Below are positions 1 to 6,274 of a stretch of DNA of 6,914 nt, piece by piece. The notes under the pieces are model-generated. The model saw only the letters and a list, made by a program, of their open reading frames with translations. It made no database searches and was not told the origin of the DNA. Numbering within the stretch: the first letter of the stretch is position 1; each line of letters opens with the position of its first letter. A program made the position numbers and the translations under genes. This DNA comes from Halanaerobium sp964649895 (lineage in GTDB: Bacteria; Bacillota; Halanaerobiia; Halanaerobiales; Halanaerobiaceae). Where the stretch lies: assembly GCA_964649895.1 (NCBI GenBank), contig CAZYRX010000077.1, positions 1 to 6,914 of the forward strand, written 5' to 3'.

Positions 1-1086
1 GCTGAAGATCAGAAATATGGTTTTTTAAATAGAAGTGAAGATATTAAAAATATAGTATTTCAACAAGAATTAGGTAGTGTATATGAGAAAGTACAAAAAT
101 TGCAAAAAATCACTGCTATCTTGGCTGATTTAATTGATTATGATCATAACAAAAAAGAAAAAGCGGTTAGAGCGGCTGAACTCTGCAAAAATGATTTGGC
201 TACTGAAATGGTAAATGAATTTGCTAATTTGCAGGGGATTATGGGAAGAGAATATGCTCTGCTTGAAGGTGAGAACAAGGAAACTGCAGAAGCAATATTT
301 GAACATTATTTACCTCGTTATGCAGGGGACAGTTTACCTGAAACGGATGCAGGGATAATTTTGTCAATGGCAGAAAAGATTTTTAATTTAAGCAGTCATT
401 TTTTGCTTTCTAATATACCAACTGGCTCTCAAGATCCTTTTGCTTTAAGAAGACAGGCAACTGGACTGGTAAGAATTATTCTTTCTAAAAATATAATATT
501 AGACATTGAAGAATTGATTGAACAAAGTATGTCAGTTATTAAGATTAATCCAGAAGATAAAGATAAAAGGGCAGATCAACTAAAGGAATTTATTAAACAG
601 CGATTAGAAAATCTGCTTTCAGATTTAAATATTCGCTATGATATTATAAATGCTGTGATAGATGTTAATGATAGTGATTTAGTTGATATTTATAAAAGAG
701 CTGAAAAATTAATGGAATTCAGATCCTCAAATCCAGAATTGTTTATTGCTCTGCTTAGAGGTTTAGTAAGAGCAAAAAATATTAGTGAAAAATTAGACTC
801 TAAAATAAAAATAGATGCAGGATTATTACAGGAGGATGAAGAAAAAGAACTATATAAAGACTTTAAAGTAATTCAACCAGAAATAGAAAGTTCTTTTGCT
901 AAAAAAGATTATCAAAAAGGTTTTTATTTGTTGGTTGATTTAAAAGAAAACATAGATAGTTTTTTAGATAATGTCATGGTAATGGTGGATGATGAAGAAT
1001 TAAAGGACAACAGACTTTCATTACTTGCTGAAATCTCCGAACTAATGACAGATGTTTTTGATATTGAAGAGATAGCACTTGATTAG
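1..1086 (+). CDS. glyS: Glycyl-tRNA synthetase beta subunit, C-terminal half (5' end outside window)
   Basis: This is the beta subunit of the two-subunit (alpha2beta2) bacterial glycyl-tRNA synthetase, which with GlyQ charges tRNA-Gly in the cytoplasm. The reading frame is open from base 1, giving 361 residues. The family is usually near 690, so about half is missing on the left. A TTG near position 100 lies within conserved sequence (LGSVYEKVQKL spans it) and is not the start. Visible family motifs by window residue are EFANLQGIMGR (73-83), EHYLPRYAGDSLP (101-113) and PTGSQDPFALRR (about 140-151). The C-terminal tRNA-binding (DALR-like) domain ends with FLDNVMVMVDDEE (about 321-333). Between the second and third motifs, the usual ADKxDTL-type stretch reads AEKIFNL, which is divergent. 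ppsR follows after 23 bp, suggesting co-transcription; glyQ is expected just upstream. The family call is very secure. Confidence 0.96.
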   Translation, partial: AEDQKYGFLNRSEDIKNIVFQQELGSVYEKVQKLQKITAILADLIDYDHNKKEKAVRAAELCKNDLATEMVNEFANLQGIMGREYALLEGENKETAEAIFEHYLPRYAGDSLPETDAGIILSMAEKIFNLSSHFLLSNIPTGSQDPFALRRQATGLVRIILSKNIILDIEELIEQSMSVIKINPEDKDKRADQLKEFIKQRLENLLSDLNIRYDIINAVIDVNDSDLVDIYKRAEKLMEFRSSNPELFIALLRGLVRAKNISEKLDSKIKIDAGLLQEDEEKELYKDFKVIQPEIESSFAKKDYQKGFYLLVDLKENIDSFLDNVMVMVDDEELKDNRLSLLAEISELMTDVFDIEEIALD

Positions 1087-1109
1087 CAAATTATGCAAGG
1101 GGGTAAAAA

Positions 1110-1916
1110 ATGACTGACCAACAAACTATGTTTTATGTAATATCTGATTGTACAGGAAAAACTGCTAAGAACTTAGTTGAATCTGCTTCCGGACAGTACC
1201 CCGATTGTGTTGTTGAGAAAAAGAATTTTCCATTTGTACGTTCTAATGATAAGATTGATGAAATTTTGGAAAAAGCTGAAGAAGAAAATGCCATTATTGT
1301 TTTCACTTTTGTAAAACAATCGATGAGAGAACATTTAGTCGAAACAGCTGAAGCAAAAGGACTAGAATATGTTGATATGATGACAAAACCAATAAATATT
1401 TTAACAGAAAGACTTGGTGAAGAACCCAAAGAAATATTTGCCTTGAAATATAAATTAGATGAAGCATATTTCAAAAGAATAGAAGCTATGGAGTTTACTT
1501 TAAAATTTGATGACTTAAATGAATCAAAGGGAATAGAAGAAGCTGATATTGTTTTAGTTGGAGTATCTAGAACTTCTAAAACACCACTTTCTATTCATTT
1601 ATCTTATTTAGGTTATAAAACTGCTAACATTCCACTTGTCCCAGAGGTTGATGTAAATCCAGCTATTTTAGAAAATAAAGATGATAAAATTGTAGGATTA
1701 ACAATTGATCCCAAAAAACTTAATAATATTCGTATAGAAAGATTAAAGAAAATGGGTTTAGGTGATGATGCGACATATGCTGCAAAAGAAAGAATAAAAG
1801 AAGAATTTGATTATGCAGATTCTATAATGGATGAAATTGGGTGTCCAGTAATTGATGTAACAGATAAAACCATAGAAGAAACAGCAGTTGAAGTTCTTTC
1901 CTATTTTAATGAGTAG
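1110..1916 (+). CDS. ppsR: Pyruvate, phosphate dikinase regulatory protein (PSRP/DUF299 family)
   Basis: This family is a bifunctional kinase/phosphorylase. It inactivates pyruvate, phosphate dikinase (or PEP synthase in some bacteria) by ADP-dependent phosphorylation of a threonine near the catalytic histidine, and restores it by Pi-dependent dephosphorylation. The 268-residue length matches the family (B. subtilis YqfL is about 270). Seen here: an N-terminal YVISDCTGKTA segment (9-19), YFKRIEAMEF (120-129), the P-loop GVSRTSKT (151-158) followed by PLS, then ANIPLVPEVDVNP (172-184), and IDVTDKTIEETA (248-259). The ATG start has an AAGGGGG ribosome binding site at 1097-1103 with a 6-nt spacer. 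It sits between glyS and dgt, as in many Firmicutes, but no ppdK or ccpN gene is adjacent, so the target cannot be read from context. A PPDK target is inferred from family and lineage; PEP synthase is the alternative. Confidence 0.93.
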   Translation: MTDQQTMFYVISDCTGKTAKNLVESASGQYPDCVVEKKNFPFVRSNDKIDEILEKAEEENAIIVFTFVKQSMREHLVETAEAKGLEYVDMMTKPINILTERLGEEPKEIFALKYKLDEAYFKRIEAMEFTLKFDDLNESKGIEEADIVLVGVSRTSKTPLSIHLSYLGYKTANIPLVPEVDVNPAILENKDDKIVGLTIDPKKLNNIRIERLKKMGLGDDATYAAKERIKEEFDYADSIMDEIGCPVIDVTDKTIEETAVEVLSYFNE

Positions 1917-1927
1917 GAGATGATTAT

Positions 1928-2941
1928 ATGTTTGGAAGAATAGAACAGGAAAAATTAGAGAGAGAGCAGCTGTCACCAGCTGCCTCTTTAAGTTCTGAGA
2001 GTAGAGGTAGAACAAAAAAAGAAAAAGCCTGTGATATTAGAACTGCTTTTCAGCATGATAGAGATAGGATTTTGCACTCTAAGGCTTTTAGAAGGCTTAA
2101 GCATAAAACCCAGGTTTTTATTGCACCAGAGGGTGATCACTACAGAACAAGATTAACACATACTCTCGAGGTATCTCAAATTGCTAGAACAGCTGCACGA
2201 GCACTAAAATTGAATGAAGACCTTGTAGAAGCAATTGCACTTGGGCATGATCTTGGCCATACACCTTTTGGGCATGCAGGAGAGAAATCTTTAACCGAAA
2301 TAACTGGGAAAAGCTTTAAACATAATGAACACAGTCTTAGAGTTATTGATTATATTGAAAAGAGAAGTAGTGGAAAAAGAGGTCTAAATCTTACTATGGA
2401 GGTAAGAGACGGAATATTAAACCATACTGGTGATAATATTCCCTTTACATTAGAAGGACAAATAGTTAGAATTGCTGACCGGATAGCTTATATTAATCAC
2501 GATATTGATGATGCTCTAAGGGCTAATATTATTTTGGCTGAAGAACTTCCTAAAAATGCCATAAAAATTTTAGGGGCTACCCATTCTGAAAGAATAGATA
2601 GAATGGTTAGAGATATTGTTGAAGAGAGCTGGCAGCAGAATGAAATAAAACGCTCTTCTAAAATAAAAAAAGCAACTTCTCAACTTAGAAATTTTTTATT
2701 TGAGAAAGTATATATAGGTTCTAAGGGTAAAGAAGAAGTTGCAAAAGCTAATAGGCTTCTTAAACACTTATATAATTTTTTTATGGAAAATATTGATTAT
2801 ATTCCAGAAGAATATTTAGAATTTGAAAAAAACAGTCAGCAGGCTGTTATAGATTACATTGCTGGAATGACAGACCGTTATGCCATTAATTTGGGTGAGG
2901 AATTATTTATACCAAAACCATGGTTTGATAAAAATATTTAA
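1928..2941 (+). CDS. dgt: dGTPase-like HD-domain deoxynucleoside triphosphate triphosphohydrolase
   Basis: This is a member of the deoxyguanosinetriphosphate triphosphohydrolase-like family, which hydrolyses dNTPs to deoxynucleosides and tripolyphosphate and so limits dNTP pools. The 337 residues contain an intact HD metal site: H78 in RLTHTLEV, H107-D108 in GHDLGHTPFGHAGE, and D184 in RIADRIAYINHD. The N-terminal CDIRTAFQHDRDRILHSKAF (35-54) and KHKTQVFIAPEGDHYRTR (58-75) segments are typical of the Firmicutes branch. The segment after the HD motif reads HNEHSLRV, where NEQSLR is more usual. The ATG is preceded by AGGAGATGA (1915-1923), which overlaps the ppsR stop codon, and the gap to ppsR is only 11 bp, so the two are almost certainly co-transcribed. 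True substrate preference (dGTP or several dNTPs, possibly with allosteric activation) cannot be assigned from sequence alone. Confidence 0.93.
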   Translation: MFGRIEQEKLEREQLSPAASLSSESRGRTKKEKACDIRTAFQHDRDRILHSKAFRRLKHKTQVFIAPEGDHYRTRLTHTLEVSQIARTAARALKLNEDLVEAIALGHDLGHTPFGHAGEKSLTEITGKSFKHNEHSLRVIDYIEKRSSGKRGLNLTMEVRDGILNHTGDNIPFTLEGQIVRIADRIAYINHDIDDALRANIILAEELPKNAIKILGATHSERIDRMVRDIVEESWQQNEIKRSSKIKKATSQLRNFLFEKVYIGSKGKEEVAKANRLLKHLYNFFMENIDYIPEEYLEFEKNSQQAVIDYIAGMTDRYAINLGEELFIPKPWFDKNI

Positions 2942-3072
2942 ATATAAAAAAGAAATAATTTTACTAAAAACGAATAATTTAAATTAGAAGAAAATATAAA
3001 ATTTTTTATTGCAGGATAAATCATTTTTTTAGAGAAATATATTTACAAGAGAAGTATTAATTAAAGGTCAGG

Positions 3073-4872
3073 GTGGATAAATTGACCAGATATTCAGACG
3101 AATTTATAGAAGAATTGAAAAATAGTGTTGATATGGTAGACCTTGTTTCTGATTATTTAGAACTCAAAAGATCTGGTGATAGGTATAAAGGCTTATGTCC
3201 TTTTCATAATGAAAAAACTCCTTCTTTTTTTGTTAATCCTGATAATCATTTTTATCATTGTTTTGGCTGTGGAGCAGGCGGTGATGTAATTAATTTTGTA
3301 ATGGAAATAGAAAATATCACTTTTTCTGAATCTATAAAACTTCTTGCAGAAAGGTCAAATATAGAATTGCCAGATTTAAACGATCATCAGAAAAGGAGAT
3401 ACAAAGAAAGAGAAAAATTATTTGCATTAAACAAACTTGCAGCTAAATTTTTTAATTATTTATTATTGGAAAAAAACATGGCAAAAAAGGCACTTGATTA
3501 TTTGAAGGAAAGAAATTTTACCGAAGAAGACATAAAAAAATTCCAAATTGGATATGCCGCTGATGAGTGGCAGATGTTGATGAGTTTTTTACAAAAAAGA
3601 GATTATAGTATTGACTTAATTTATAAAGCAGGTTTGATAACAGAAGGAAAAAATAATTCTTATTATGATAAATTTAGAAACAGAGTTATTTTTCCTATAT
3701 TTAATAATAGAGGTGAAGTTATTGCTTTTGGGGGAAGAATTTTAGATGACCAATCAGATTATGGTCCTAAATATTTAAATTCTCCAGAAACCCCTATATT
3801 TAGTAAAAAGAAAAATCTTTATGGGATGCATCTTGCTAAAGAAGAAATAAGAAAAACCGGCACATGTATTATCATGGAAGGATATACTGATGTTATCCAG
3901 GCTCATAAATATGGATTTGAAAATTCTATAGCTTCACTAGGGACTTCTTTTACAGAAGAGCAGGCTCGCTTGATTAAACGTTATGCAGAAAATGCTTTTA
4001 TTGCTTATGATGCTGATACTGCAGGAAACAAAGCAACTTTAAGAGGGCTAGAAATATTAAGTGAAGCTGGTATTGATGTTAAGGTAATTGAGCTCCCTGT
4101 TGGAAGTGATCCTGATCAGATCTTGATTAATAAGGGAAAAGAAGCTTTCAAAAATCATATGGATAATGCTTCTAGTTTGGTAGATTATAAGATTAATATG
4201 ATTATTAAGGATAAAAATTTAGATGATCCAGGAATACGAATAAAAGTTCTCAAATCTATTATTGATTTGATTTCGGATATAAATAGCGATTTGAAAAGAG
4301 AAATATATATAGAAAGAGCTGCTGATAAAACTGATTTTAGTCAGGAAGTTCTGTCAGTGGAAGTCAAGAAAAAAGCAAAAGAAAATAAAAGAAGGAATTC
4401 CAAATTCAATATAGAAAAAAAGAATAGTCAACCTAAAAATTTATATGCTCAGCTTTCTTATCATCAAAAAATAGAGGAGCAAATTTTAGCTTACTTTATT
4501 AATAATCCCAGTTTAAGAGAAAAAATAGCTGACAAAATCACAGAAAAAGATTTTAGCGGAAGAACAGCTCAGTTAGCTGCTTTGCTTTTTCAAGGAAAAA
4601 TTATAAGTGGCTCTGTTAAAATTGAGAATATAAAAGAACAATTAGGTGACGAATTATTGTCTTATTGGTCAGAGATTATTGTCAAGCAAAAGAAAGGTTT
4701 ATCAGAAGAAAAAATTTTAAAACTTGCTGATTATTTGAGTTCACAAAGAGTATCTGAAAATAAAACAAAAATTTGTAATCTTTTATCTGATAAGGAATTA
4801 AGTTTAGACAAATTAAATAAAATGTTATTAACTTTTTATAAAATGAATTATAATAGTGAGAGGAGGGACTAA
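3073..4872 (+). CDS. dnaG: DNA primase DnaG
   Basis: This primase synthesises RNA primers for Okazaki fragments and leading-strand starts, working with the replicative helicase. The 599 residues match the usual length. The N-terminal zinc domain has ligands C42, H45, C63 and C66 (CPFHNEKTPSF; HCFGCGAGGD). The polymerase core has KFRNRVIFPI (200-209) and KYLNSPET (233-240). TOPRIM acidic residues are visible at E269 in EGYTD, D313 and D315 in AYDADTAG, and D346/D348 in SDPDQ. A lysine-rich variable linker (about 431-456) leads to the helicase-binding C-terminal domain (about 460-599). The start is uncertain: GTG at 3073 (weak AAAGG upstream) or in-frame TTG at 3082 (AGGGTGG at 3070-3076, 5-nt spacer). 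The 131-bp AT-rich gap before it holds -10-like hexamers (3038-3043, 2995-3000) but no well-spaced -35, so its own promoter is not established. The rpoD start lies 1 nt after the stop codon. Confidence 0.97.
   Translation: MDKLTRYSDEFIEELKNSVDMVDLVSDYLELKRSGDRYKGLCPFHNEKTPSFFVNPDNHFYHCFGCGAGGDVINFVMEIENITFSESIKLLAERSNIELPDLNDHQKRRYKEREKLFALNKLAAKFFNYLLLEKNMAKKALDYLKERNFTEEDIKKFQIGYAADEWQMLMSFLQKRDYSIDLIYKAGLITEGKNNSYYDKFRNRVIFPIFNNRGEVIAFGGRILDDQSDYGPKYLNSPETPIFSKKKNLYGMHLAKEEIRKTGTCIIMEGYTDVIQAHKYGFENSIASLGTSFTEEQARLIKRYAENAFIAYDADTAGNKATLRGLEILSEAGIDVKVIELPVGSDPDQILINKGKEAFKNHMDNASSLVDYKINMIIKDKNLDDPGIRIKVLKSIIDLISDINSDLKREIYIERAADKTDFSQEVLSVEVKKKAKENKRRNSKFNIEKKNSQPKNLYAQLSYHQKIEEQILAYFINNPSLREKIADKITEKDFSGRTAQLAALLFQGKIISGSVKIENIKEQLGDELLSYWSEIIVKQKKGLSEEKILKLADYLSSQRVSENKTKICNLLSDKELSLDKLNKMLLTFYKMNYNSERRD
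4861..4867 (+). promoter_or_regulatory. Ribosome binding site that sets the rpoD start, inside dnaG
   Basis: AGGAGGG lies within the last codons of dnaG, 6 nt before the GTG at 4874. This decides the rpoD start in favour of GTG 4874 over the in-frame GTG at 4856. The 4856 codon has no comparable upstream site and would itself translate through this Shine-Dalgarno. The dnaG stop codon (4870-4872) sits between this site and the start, an arrangement typical of translational coupling by terminating ribosomes. Confidence 0.88.
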
Positions 4873-4873
4873 A

Positions 4874-5959
4874 GTGGCTGAAAAAGATATAAGTCCTGCA
4901 AGAATAGATGAAGTAAAAGAATTAGTTAGCCGTGGCAAAGAAGAGGGCGAATTGACATATGAGGAGATAATGGATGCTCTTGAGGACATTGACCTTGACT
5001 CTCAAGATATAGAAAAAATTTATGATATCTTTAATGAGCTTAATATAGATATTGTAAATGAAAAAATTGAACAACAGGAAGAGGAAGAGGAAGAAGAGGG
5101 TGGTCTTGACCTTAGCGTACCAAAAGGTGTCGGAATTGATGATCCAGTCCGAATGTATTTAAAAGAGATAGGTAAAGTTGATCTATTAACTGCTGATGAA
5201 GAGGTTGAATTAGCAAAAAGAATGGAACAGGGTGATGAATGGGCCAAACAACAGCTTGTTGAAGCTAATTTGCGCCTTGTAGTCAGTATTGCTAAAAAAT
5301 ATGTTGGGCGTGGAATGCTTTTTCTTGATTTAATTCAAGAAGGAAATATGGGCTTGATGAAAGCTGTAGAAAAGTTTGACTATACTAAAGGTTATAAATT
5401 TAGTACTTATGCAACCTGGTGGATCAGACAGGCAATAACTCGCTCAATTGCTGACCAGGCTAGAACTATTCGTGTGCCTGTGCATATGGTGGAAACTATT
5501 AATAAATTAATTAGGGTTTCACGACAGCTTTTACAGGAAAAAGGCCGAGAGCCAAAAGCAGAAGAAATTGGTGAAGAAATGGATATTTCCGCAGAAAAAG
5601 TTAGAGAAATAATGAAAATTGCTCAAGAACCCGTTTCTTTAGAAACACCTATTGGTGAGGAAGAAGACAGTCACCTTGGTGATTTTATAGAAGATGAAGA
5701 TTCTCCTGCACCAGCATCTGCTGCTTCTTATATTCTCTTAAAAGAACAGCTTGATGGAGTACTTGATACTTTAACTGAAAGAGAAAAACGTGTTTTAGAA
5801 CTACGTTTTGGTATAGAAGATGGACGACCAAGAACACTAGAGGAAGTCGGTAAAGAGTTTGGTGTTACAAGAGAGAGAATTAGACAAATAGAAGCAAAAG
5901 CGCTTCGCAAACTACGTCATCCAAGCCGCAGTAAAAAACTTAAGGATTATTTAGAATAA
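4874..5959 (+). CDS. rpoD: Primary (housekeeping) sigma factor RpoD/SigA
   Basis: This is the sigma-70 group 1 factor that directs RNA polymerase to vegetative -35/-10 promoters. With the GTG start it has 361 residues, close to B. subtilis SigA (371). The N-terminal region 1.1-like part (1-62) is followed by a run of seven glutamates (69-75). Region 1.2 begins at DDPVRMYLKEIG (89-100). Region 2 includes LRLVVSIAKKYVGRG (133-147) and the -10-recognition and melting helix YATWWIRQAITRSIADQ (179-195). Region 3 includes VHMVETINKLIRV (203-215). Region 4 carries the -35-binding helix-turn-helix TLEEVGKEFGVTRERIRQIE (321-340), then KLRHPSRSKKLKDYLE to the end. All hallmarks of an essential group 1 sigma are present. 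It is coupled to dnaG (1-nt gap). No intrinsic terminator is visible directly downstream, so transcripts may run into the tRNA unit. Confidence 0.97.
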   Translation: MAEKDISPARIDEVKELVSRGKEEGELTYEEIMDALEDIDLDSQDIEKIYDIFNELNIDIVNEKIEQQEEEEEEEGGLDLSVPKGVGIDDPVRMYLKEIGKVDLLTADEEVELAKRMEQGDEWAKQQLVEANLRLVVSIAKKYVGRGMLFLDLIQEGNMGLMKAVEKFDYTKGYKFSTYATWWIRQAITRSIADQARTIRVPVHMVETINKLIRVSRQLLQEKGREPKAEEIGEEMDISAEKVREIMKIAQEPVSLETPIGEEEDSHLGDFIEDEDSPAPASAASYILLKEQLDGVLDTLTEREKRVLELRFGIEDGRPRTLEEVGKEFGVTRERIRQIEAKALRKLRHPSRSKKLKDYLE

Positions 5960-6044
5960 TAGAGTAAAATTACGTAAAATAAAGTTATTTAAAGTTATCA
6001 TTATTTTATTATCTATATTATCTTAAAATAATTAAAAAAAACTC

Positions 6045-6073
6045 TTGACCTAAGCACAACTTTATCATATAAT
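6045..6073 (+). promoter_or_regulatory. Strong sigma-A promoter driving the tRNA gene
   Basis: A -35 box TTGACC (6045-6050, 5 of 6 to consensus) and a perfect -10 box TATAAT (6068-6073) are separated by 17 bp, with an A-tract (6034-6041) just upstream that could act as an UP-like element. The expected start is near 6080-6081, possibly a G, leaving a leader of about 27 nt before the mature tRNA at 6108 for RNase P to remove. The sequence is seen directly; activity and exact start site are inferred. Confidence 0.87.
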
Positions 6074-6107
6074 TATTCTTGTCGTCGCAAATAAAAGAAT
6101 TTTGAGA

Positions 6108-6184
6108 GGGCCCATAGCTCAGCTGGTCAGAGCAACCGGCTCATAACCGGTTAGTCCCAGGTTCGAATCCTGGTGGGCCCACCA
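6108..6184 (+). tRNA. tRNA with CAT anticodon, probably tRNA-Ile2 (lysidine type), otherwise elongator tRNA-Met
   Basis: A full cloverleaf of 77 nt with encoded CCA can be folded. The acceptor stem GGGCCCA (6108-6114) pairs with TGGGCCC (6174-6180). The D stem is GCTC (6117-6120) with GAGC (6130-6133). The anticodon stem ACCGG (6135-6139) pairs with CCGGT (6147-6151) around loop CTCATAA, giving anticodon CAT at 6142-6144. The variable loop is TAGTC, and the T stem CCAGG/CCTGG carries loop TTCGAAT. Discriminator A and CCA are at 6181-6184. It is not the initiator, because it has a paired G1-C72 and lacks the GGG/CCC anticodon-stem pairs. C4-G69 and C5-G68 in the acceptor stem and the GGCTCATAACC core are features of TilS-modified tRNA-Ile2, which reads AUA, rather than elongator Met. 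The tRNA call is certain; the amino-acid identity is inferred. Confidence 0.96.
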
Positions 6185-6190
6185 GTAATT

Positions 6191-6225
6191 AAACCCTGTT
6201 CTTAAAGAACAGGGTTTTTATTTTT
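6191..6225 (+). terminator. Rho-independent terminator after the tRNA
   Basis: An inverted repeat has 5' arm AAACCCTGTTCT (6191-6202) and 3' arm AGAACAGGGTTT (6206-6217), forming a 12-bp stem with a 3-nt loop. It runs into TTTTTATTTTT (6215-6225). It sits 7 bases past the tRNA CCA end and would end the tRNA transcript and any read-through from rpoD. Confidence 0.93.
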
Positions 6226-6236
6226 GTGTATAAAAT

Positions 6237-6242
6237 TATAAT
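6237..6242 (+). promoter_or_regulatory. Possible -10 element for the nif3-like gene
   Basis: A perfect TATAAT lies between the terminator and the next gene, about 33 nt before its ATG, leaving room for a short leader containing the ribosome binding site. The best-placed -35 (TTTTTA, 6215-6220, 16-bp spacer) is poor and falls in the terminator's T-tract, and there is no extended TGn. Only its location after a strong terminator makes it plausible. Confidence 0.33.
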
Positions 6243-6274
6243 TGGTAGACCAAGATTTCAAAAGGAGGTTGAAG

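Noticed and set aside
1093..1113. Six-codon mini-ORF (ATG 1093 to TGA 1113) overlapping the ppsR start, as a possible leader peptide
   Set aside because: It lacks its own ribosome binding site and contains the ppsR Shine-Dalgarno; most likely chance.
1133..2015. Minus-strand open frames opposite ppsR and the start of dgt
   Set aside because: They lie antisense to confidently identified genes, resemble no known family and are low-complexity (S/F/I/Y-rich) as expected from shadow frames.
2942..3072. Possible dnaG promoter in the gap after dgt
   Set aside because: TATATT (3038-3043) and TATAAA (2995-3000) resemble -10 boxes, and TTTACT (2960) and TTGCAG (3009) resemble -35 boxes, but no pair has 16-18 bp spacing. 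No hairpin or small ORF with a ribosome binding site was seen in the gap.
5020..5910. Minus-strand open frames opposite rpoD
   Set aside because: Serine-rich shadow translations of the sigma factor gene, including the complement of the glutamate run; no start signals.
5985..5999. Direct repeat of AAAGTTAT after rpoD
   Set aside because: Only two copies in AT-rich sequence, with no link to an operator or other feature.
6000..6032. AT-only inverted repeat (ATTATTTTA ... TAAAATAAT) after rpoD, considered as a terminator
   Set aside because: The 9-bp stem has no G or C, the loop is 15 nt, and it is followed by an A-tract rather than a T-tract on the + strand. Such repeats arise easily by chance in DNA this AT-rich.
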